Source of the DNA: Nitrospina sp.
GTDB taxonomy: Bacteria; Nitrospinota; Nitrospinia; Nitrospinales; Nitrospinaceae
Length of the DNA: 16,785 bases
Assembly: GCA_004357365.1 (NCBI GenBank)
Contig: SMVT01000029.1
Coordinates: 1-16,785 of the forward strand
Reading direction: 5' to 3'
Part shown: positions 13,151 through 16,785 of the stretch, one piece after another
Position numbering within the stretch: position 1 is the stretch's first letter
Layout: each line of letters begins with the position of its first letter
Translations under genes and position numbers: made by a program
Notes under the pieces: model-generated
What the model was told of the DNA's origin: nothing
The model's input: only the letters and a program-made list of their open reading frames with translations
Database searches by the model: none

Positions 13151-14377
13151 ATGGACTCCCCTCAACCCATCCTGCAGATCCATATTCTGATCACCGGGCC
13201 GGACCGGCCGGGCATCCTGGCGGAAGCGCTGGACGCCATCGTGCGCCACGAATGCCCGGTGGTCGACATCAAGCAATTCATTTTCAACGGGCTATTAAAT
13301 CTGTCTATCCTGCTGGAGAGTAAAAACCCGCAGGCGCTGGAGGACCTCCAGCAATCCCTGAAAGAGTACGGCGTGGCAGCCGGCATGAAAGTCGTGGCTT
13401 ATCCCTGGGACCCGGAGCAGCGGCCGGAAGCGCTTTACAAACACCGGTCGGTGGTCACCCTGCTGGGACAGAAGATCGGTCCCGTGGCCCTCCAGGAACT
13501 GACCCGGACCCTGGCCAATCTTGATATCAATATCATCCGCATCGAGCAGTTGGACTATGAAGACCATCATGTGCTGGAAATCGTGATCGGCGCCCGGCAG
13601 GTGATGACCCATGTCGACATCTTGACCGCCTTACTGCATTTCAAGGAAAACTTCGACGTCGATATCGGGGTGCAGGAGGACACCCTGTTCCACCGCAACA
13701 AACGGTTGATCGTGCTGGACGCGGACATGACCTTCCTGCAATGCGAGGTGATCGACGAGCTGGGCAAGCTGGCCGGAGTGGGGGAGCCGTTGGCGGCCAT
13801 TACCGAAAAGGCCGTGCATGGCGACATCGACTTCACCACCGCTCTCAAACAGCGAGTGAAACTTTTAAAAGGATTGACAGTATCCCAAATGGAACAACTG
13901 TACGAAACCCTGCCGCTCACTCCGGGGGCGGAGGAGCTGGTCCGCATCCTGCAACACCTGAATTATAAAATCGCCATCGTCAGCGGCGGATTCCAGTTTT
14001 TCATATCCAGGCTCAAGGAAAAGTATCGGCTGGATTACGGGTTCGCCAACCAACTGCAGATTCAAGACGGGAAAGTTACCGGTGAGGTGGAAGGGGAAAT
14101 CATCGACGCCCGGGCCAAGGAAAAAATTCTGGTGTCCCTGGCTGAAAAGGAAGGATTTTCCCTGCAACAGGTGGTGGCGGTGGGCGACGGCGCCAACGAT
14201 ATCCACATGCTGGCGCGGGCCGGACTGGGCATTGCCTTCAACGCCAAACCCATCGTCCAGCAACACGCCCAGGCTTCTATCAGTACCTACAACCTGGAAT
14301 TGATTCTTTATTTTTTGGGCATTTCCGGGGAAGAACTAAAAGAATTACGTAAGGCTATGAAGCCGCCGGACTCGTAA
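13151..14377 (+). CDS. serB: Phosphoserine phosphatase with two N-terminal ACT domains
   Basis: Dephosphorylates O-phosphoserine to serine, the last step of the serine pathway, in the cytoplasm. The 408 residues hold two ACT domains, about 8-85 (IHILITGPDRPGILAEAL, the ligand-binding turn) and 100-175 (VVTLLGQKIGPVALQEL), as in the longer SerB2-type enzymes where they allow serine feedback. The HAD phosphatase core follows: motif I LDADMT with Asp190 as nucleophile and Asp192 as acid/base, FLQCEVIDELG, a helical cap, motif II IVSGG with Ser278, a Lys near RAKEK (323-325), and motif III/IV GDGANDIHML (345-354). All catalytic residues are present. It follows the LRR gene by 4 bases without its own Shine-Dalgarno, and its 3' end overlaps the convergent gene by 23 bp. 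Confidence 0.95.
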   Translation: MDSPQPILQIHILITGPDRPGILAEALDAIVRHECPVVDIKQFIFNGLLNLSILLESKNPQALEDLQQSLKEYGVAAGMKVVAYPWDPEQRPEALYKHRSVVTLLGQKIGPVALQELTRTLANLDINIIRIEQLDYEDHHVLEIVIGARQVMTHVDILTALLHFKENFDVDIGVQEDTLFHRNKRLIVLDADMTFLQCEVIDELGKLAGVGEPLAAITEKAVHGDIDFTTALKQRVKLLKGLTVSQMEQLYETLPLTPGAEELVRILQHLNYKIAIVSGGFQFFISRLKEKYRLDYGFANQLQIQDGKVTGEVEGEIIDARAKEKILVSLAEKEGFSLQQVVAVGDGANDIHMLARAGLGIAFNAKPIVQQHAQASISTYNLELILYFLGISGEELKELRKAMKPPDS

Positions 14378-15539
14378 CCATTTCCCGTTTGATTTCCCAC
14401 CCGCGCCTCGCGGTTTCCTGGTCGAACAGTTCGCCTCTCAGCGCCAGTTCCACCGGCAGGGCCCCTTTGGAGAGTTTGCCCTGTGCCGCCAGGATGGCGA
14501 TGATCGATGCATGCCAGCCGGTGAGTTGTTCCATGGCGGTGAAGCCAGTTTCAATATCATAGGTTTCCAGAAAATCGAGCATGCAGGAGGCGGGTGATCC
14601 GTTGTGGCGGCCGGTGGCCTGAGTACGGATCAGGCAGACGTCGTAGACCGGCGGTTCCGGCGTGATTTTGGGAGCCAGCAGGGCATTGAGGAGGTCCCGC
14701 GGCACCAGCGATTGTCCTGCGACTTCTACCGGCTCCAGCTCAAACAGGCCCAGGTTTTGGAATGCCTTGAACTGGTCCCAGTGGCCAGGATACCGCAGGG
14801 TTTTATTTTCCAAACGCCGGAGTTGATTCTGAAACGTCCACGGGGCGGTGGACAGTCCGCCGGAAGTGACTGCGGCTTCCATCATGCCCAACGGTTGGGG
14901 GAAATTAAGAATTTCAATTTCCGTCAGGCAGGGGATGGCAATCGGCTGTCCGTTGCGGATGAACCAGGCATCGCCGTAATACTCGTTGATGAGTCCGTTG
15001 AAATTAAAGGTGAGCTGATAATTCCAAGGCGGTTGCGGGTTTTGCGGCAGGCCGCCGTCCCAGATAAACACATTTTCCGGCTCGTCCAGGGAATCCATGG
15101 CGCGAATGCCCATGTTGATGTTGAGGCCGGGTGCCATGCCACAATCCGGGGTGAGGGTGACTCCGGCCGCTTTGGCTTGGTCCCCGAGCGCCAGTTGCCG
15201 GCGGACGGTTTCGGTGTGGCCGCCCAAATCGCACAAATTTGACCGGGCCGCGATAGCGGCTTCGGTAATGGGCAGATTGAACGCATAGGGAACGGCGCTG
15301 ATGGTGGAATGGATACCCTTGAGGGCGGCCACCAGAGCGGAGGCATCGCGCACATCCAGACCCCGGCCCTTGGCCACCCCAGATTGGAGCAGTGTATTGA
15401 CCCTCTCCGCACCCTGCAGGGCCGATTCCGGATCGAGGTCATACAGGTGCACCTCTTCTGCATCTCCCAATCGGGCGAGATCGTATGCGGCGGCCACTCC
15501 CTGCCTTCCGGCACCCAATACGGCATACTTGTATCGCAT
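14355..15539 (-). CDS. Saccharopine dehydrogenase family oxidoreductase
   Basis: 394 residues. The N-terminus is a Rossmann fold, YAVLGAGRQGVAAAYDLARLG with the nucleotide motif GAGRQG at 9-14 and an acidic end of the second strand (VHLYDLDP) that suggests NAD(H) preference. The segments ISAVPYAFNLPITEAAI and LGGHTETVRRQ, then LTPDCGMAPGLNINMG, are signatures of the saccharopine dehydrogenase/lysine dehydrogenase family, and the C-terminal half has the alpha/beta catalytic domain. It could be a lysine 6-dehydrogenase-like or another amino-acid-linked dehydrogenase; the substrate cannot be settled from motifs. The start ATG has AAAAAGG directly upstream. It is convergent with serB, overlapping its last 23 bp, and divergent from the HAD gene. 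Confidence 0.85.
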   Translation of the reverse strand: MRYKYAVLGAGRQGVAAAYDLARLGDAEEVHLYDLDPESALQGAERVNTLLQSGVAKGRGLDVRDASALVAALKGIHSTISAVPYAFNLPITEAAIAARSNLCDLGGHTETVRRQLALGDQAKAAGVTLTPDCGMAPGLNINMGIRAMDSLDEPENVFIWDGGLPQNPQPPWNYQLTFNFNGLINEYYGDAWFIRNGQPIAIPCLTEIEILNFPQPLGMMEAAVTSGGLSTAPWTFQNQLRRLENKTLRYPGHWDQFKAFQNLGLFELEPVEVAGQSLVPRDLLNALLAPKITPEPPVYDVCLIRTQATGRHNGSPASCMLDFLETYDIETGFTAMEQLTGWHASIIAILAAQGKLSKGALPVELALRGELFDQETARRGWEIKREMVTSPAAS

Positions 15540-15697
15540 AACCTTTTTAGGGTAATAGACGGTATTGATTGAGTAAAGCCTTTTAAAGGCCTTGGCGCAA
15601 CGAATATTATTTAGTTGCTAATAATGATTGTATTTATTAAGGTTTTTTATGGGTTGTGCAATGCAAATGTTGTCCTTTAAAACATAATTTTGATCGA

Positions 15698-16423
15698 ATG
15701 AAATTTCAATATAAAGCGGTGTTATTCGATTGGGCCTACACACTGGTCGATCTGGTCAACGAAGAGGACCAGACGGCCCTCAAGCGGGTGTACGATTACC
15801 TGGGCGAGCAGGGGTTCGCGCTTCCCGATTTTCAAAAACTGTATGACACCTACCACCGCCTGTTTTTCGGAATGATCGAAATCTCCCGGCCCACCCACCG
15901 GGAGGCGCGGTTCGATCATGTGCTCAATTTTCTGCTGATTCAAAACGGTATCCATCTGGACGGCAAAGCCCGCATGGAGGATTTGCTGAAAATTTATTAC
16001 GCGGAAATTTATTCCCACCGCAAAGTGTATCCGGAGATCATAGAGACTCTGAAGGCATTAAAGGATGCCGGAGTGCGCCTGGGGATTGTCTCCAACACCA
16101 CCAATCCCGGATTCATGAAAGACCATGAGCAGACGTTGATGGGACTCGATCCTTATTTCGAGTTTTCCATTTATTCTTCCGAGGTGCCGTACCGCAAACC
16201 GCATCCTTCCATTTTTCAACTGGCGCTGGACCGGCTGAACCTGAAGGCGTCGGAGGTCCTGTTCGTCGGGGACAATATCCCTGCCGATATCGCCGGCGCC
16301 CAGAGTGTGGGAATGCCCGCCGCCTGGTTGAATCGCACCGGCCAAGCGTCGTCTTCCGACGTGAAGCCCGATTACGAAATCCGATCCGCGAACGAATTGT
16401 TAACGCTTCCCGTAAAACCCTGA
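15698..16423 (+). CDS. HAD superfamily hydrolase with DxAxT motif I
   Basis: The ATG at 15698 gives 241 residues starting KFQYKAVLFDWAYTL, the usual distance from the HAD nucleophile; a GTG at 15656 would add 14 odd, Cys-rich residues. Motif I is FDWAYT: Asp11 is the nucleophile, but the usual second Asp is Ala13. Then comes a helical type-1 cap (about 18-110), motif II GIVSNTTNP with Ser132, motif III in YRKPHPSIF with Lys167, and motif IV FVGDNIPADIAGA with Asp192 and Asp197. The other motifs look intact, placing it in the HAD-IA branch. Members with G or A at the second position exist, including phosphonatases (DxAxT). So it could be a phosphatase with altered chemistry or another hydrolase. 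It ends 5 bases before rsmE, so the two are likely cotranscribed. Confidence 0.85.
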   Translation: MKFQYKAVLFDWAYTLVDLVNEEDQTALKRVYDYLGEQGFALPDFQKLYDTYHRLFFGMIEISRPTHREARFDHVLNFLLIQNGIHLDGKARMEDLLKIYYAEIYSHRKVYPEIIETLKALKDAGVRLGIVSNTTNPGFMKDHEQTLMGLDPYFEFSIYSSEVPYRKPHPSIFQLALDRLNLKASEVLFVGDNIPADIAGAQSVGMPAAWLNRTGQASSSDVKPDYEIRSANELLTLPVKP

Positions 16424-16428
16424 CCGCC

Positions 16429-16785
16429 ATGCGCCGTTTTTTTGTTGCCCCGGAAGGCTTCTCTGAAAAAACCGTCACCCTGAAAGGTCCCGACGTGAAT
16501 CATATCCGTACCGTGCTCCGCATGAAGCCCGGTGATTGCATTGGGGTCGTCGATGGCGAGGGATTTCAATACGAGGTGCGCTTGACGGAAGTGGAGCGGC
16601 GGACGGTTCGCGGCGATATTCTTTCCAGGACCGCGCTTGAAACCGAATCGCCCGTGGACATCACGATGGGGCAGGCTTTGATCAAGGGAAACGCTTTCGA
16701 CCTGCTGGTCCGGAAAGCCGCCGAACTGGGAGTGCGCACGATTGTTCCGCTCAAAACCCGGCGTTGTGTGGCCCGCCTGGCCAAA
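16429..16785 (+). CDS. rsmE: 16S rRNA (uracil1498-N3)-methyltransferase, N-terminal part
   Basis: 119 codons from ATG 16429 stay open to the window edge; about half of the usual length (240-250 residues) is visible. The N-terminal PUA-like domain begins MRRFFVAPEGF and includes PDVNHIRTVLRMKPGD and VVDGEGFQYEVRL. The start of the SPOUT methyltransferase domain shows the family pattern TMGQALIKGNAFDLLVRKAAELGV, then TIVPLKTRRCVAR. The C-terminal trefoil knot that binds SAM lies beyond the edge. RsmE methylates N3 of U1498 in 16S rRNA of the small subunit. It lies 5 bases after the HAD gene stop, with no clear Shine-Dalgarno of its own. Confidence 0.93.
   Translation, partial: MRRFFVAPEGFSEKTVTLKGPDVNHIRTVLRMKPGDCIGVVDGEGFQYEVRLTEVERRTVRGDILSRTALETESPVDITMGQALIKGNAFDLLVRKAAELGVRTIVPLKTRRCVARLAK

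Noticed and set aside
15596..15626. Inverted repeats GCAAC/GTTGC and ATTATT/AATAAT in the divergent gap as an operator.
   Set aside because: They are short, AT-rich and overlapping, and I could place no good promoter beside them; chance occurrence cannot be excluded.
1..16785. tRNA or rRNA genes, CRISPR arrays, insertion sequences and a replication origin.
   Set aside because: None was seen on reading both strands: no cloverleaf with GTTCRA loop, no regularly spaced repeats, no transposase motif and no DnaA-box cluster.

Overview
The window reads as chromosomal DNA of a Gram-negative bacterium: it has a SPOR-domain protein, Sec-type signal peptides, inner-membrane proteins and consensus sigma70 promoters. 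Most genes are GC-rich. The mix of housekeeping genes with a TPR/cupredoxin-like exported protein and many small accessory genes is reminiscent of Nitrospinota or similar environmental lineages, but no gene settles the taxon and this is a weak inference.

Left core region (1-8614): the 3' end of an unrecognised helical protein; argS (arginyl-tRNA synthetase); an exported SPOR protein with an extended -10 promoter; a convergent gene for an exported protein joining TPRs to a cupredoxin-like and carboxypeptidase-regulatory-like module; then a rightward run of a YheT-type alpha/beta hydrolase, an ABC-exporter membrane subunit without an adjacent ATPase, and rarA (replication-associated recombination AAA+ ATPase).

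Accessory region (8615-13146): after rarA come two inverted REP-like palindromes and a putative terminator, then an AT-rich block of unfamiliar membrane and secreted genes. A two-gene leftward operon (a beta-domain/2TM/winged-helix-like membrane protein and a small secreted protein) diverges from a 2TM coiled-coil protein. Next comes a series of duplicated fragments around small cargo genes. Two copies of a tiny CxxC micro-ORF flank a Sel1-repeat gene whose 5' end is frameshifted but whose promoter matches consensus and carries two inverted repeats. A truncated and a complete copy of a leucine-rich-repeat gene flank a higBA toxin-antitoxin module whose promoter places the toxin ATG at the expected transcription start. 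No integrase, transposase, tRNA or CRISPR array is visible.

Right core region (13147-16785): serB with two ACT domains, 4 bases after the LRR gene; a convergent saccharopine-dehydrogenase-family gene overlapping the serB 3' end by 23 bp; and a divergent HAD-family hydrolase followed after 5 bases by rsmE (16S rRNA m3U1498 methyltransferase), which runs off the window. The novelty lies in 8615-13146: the uncharacterised divergent membrane-protein locus and the repeat-cargo-repeat architecture with a CPKC micro-ORF family.
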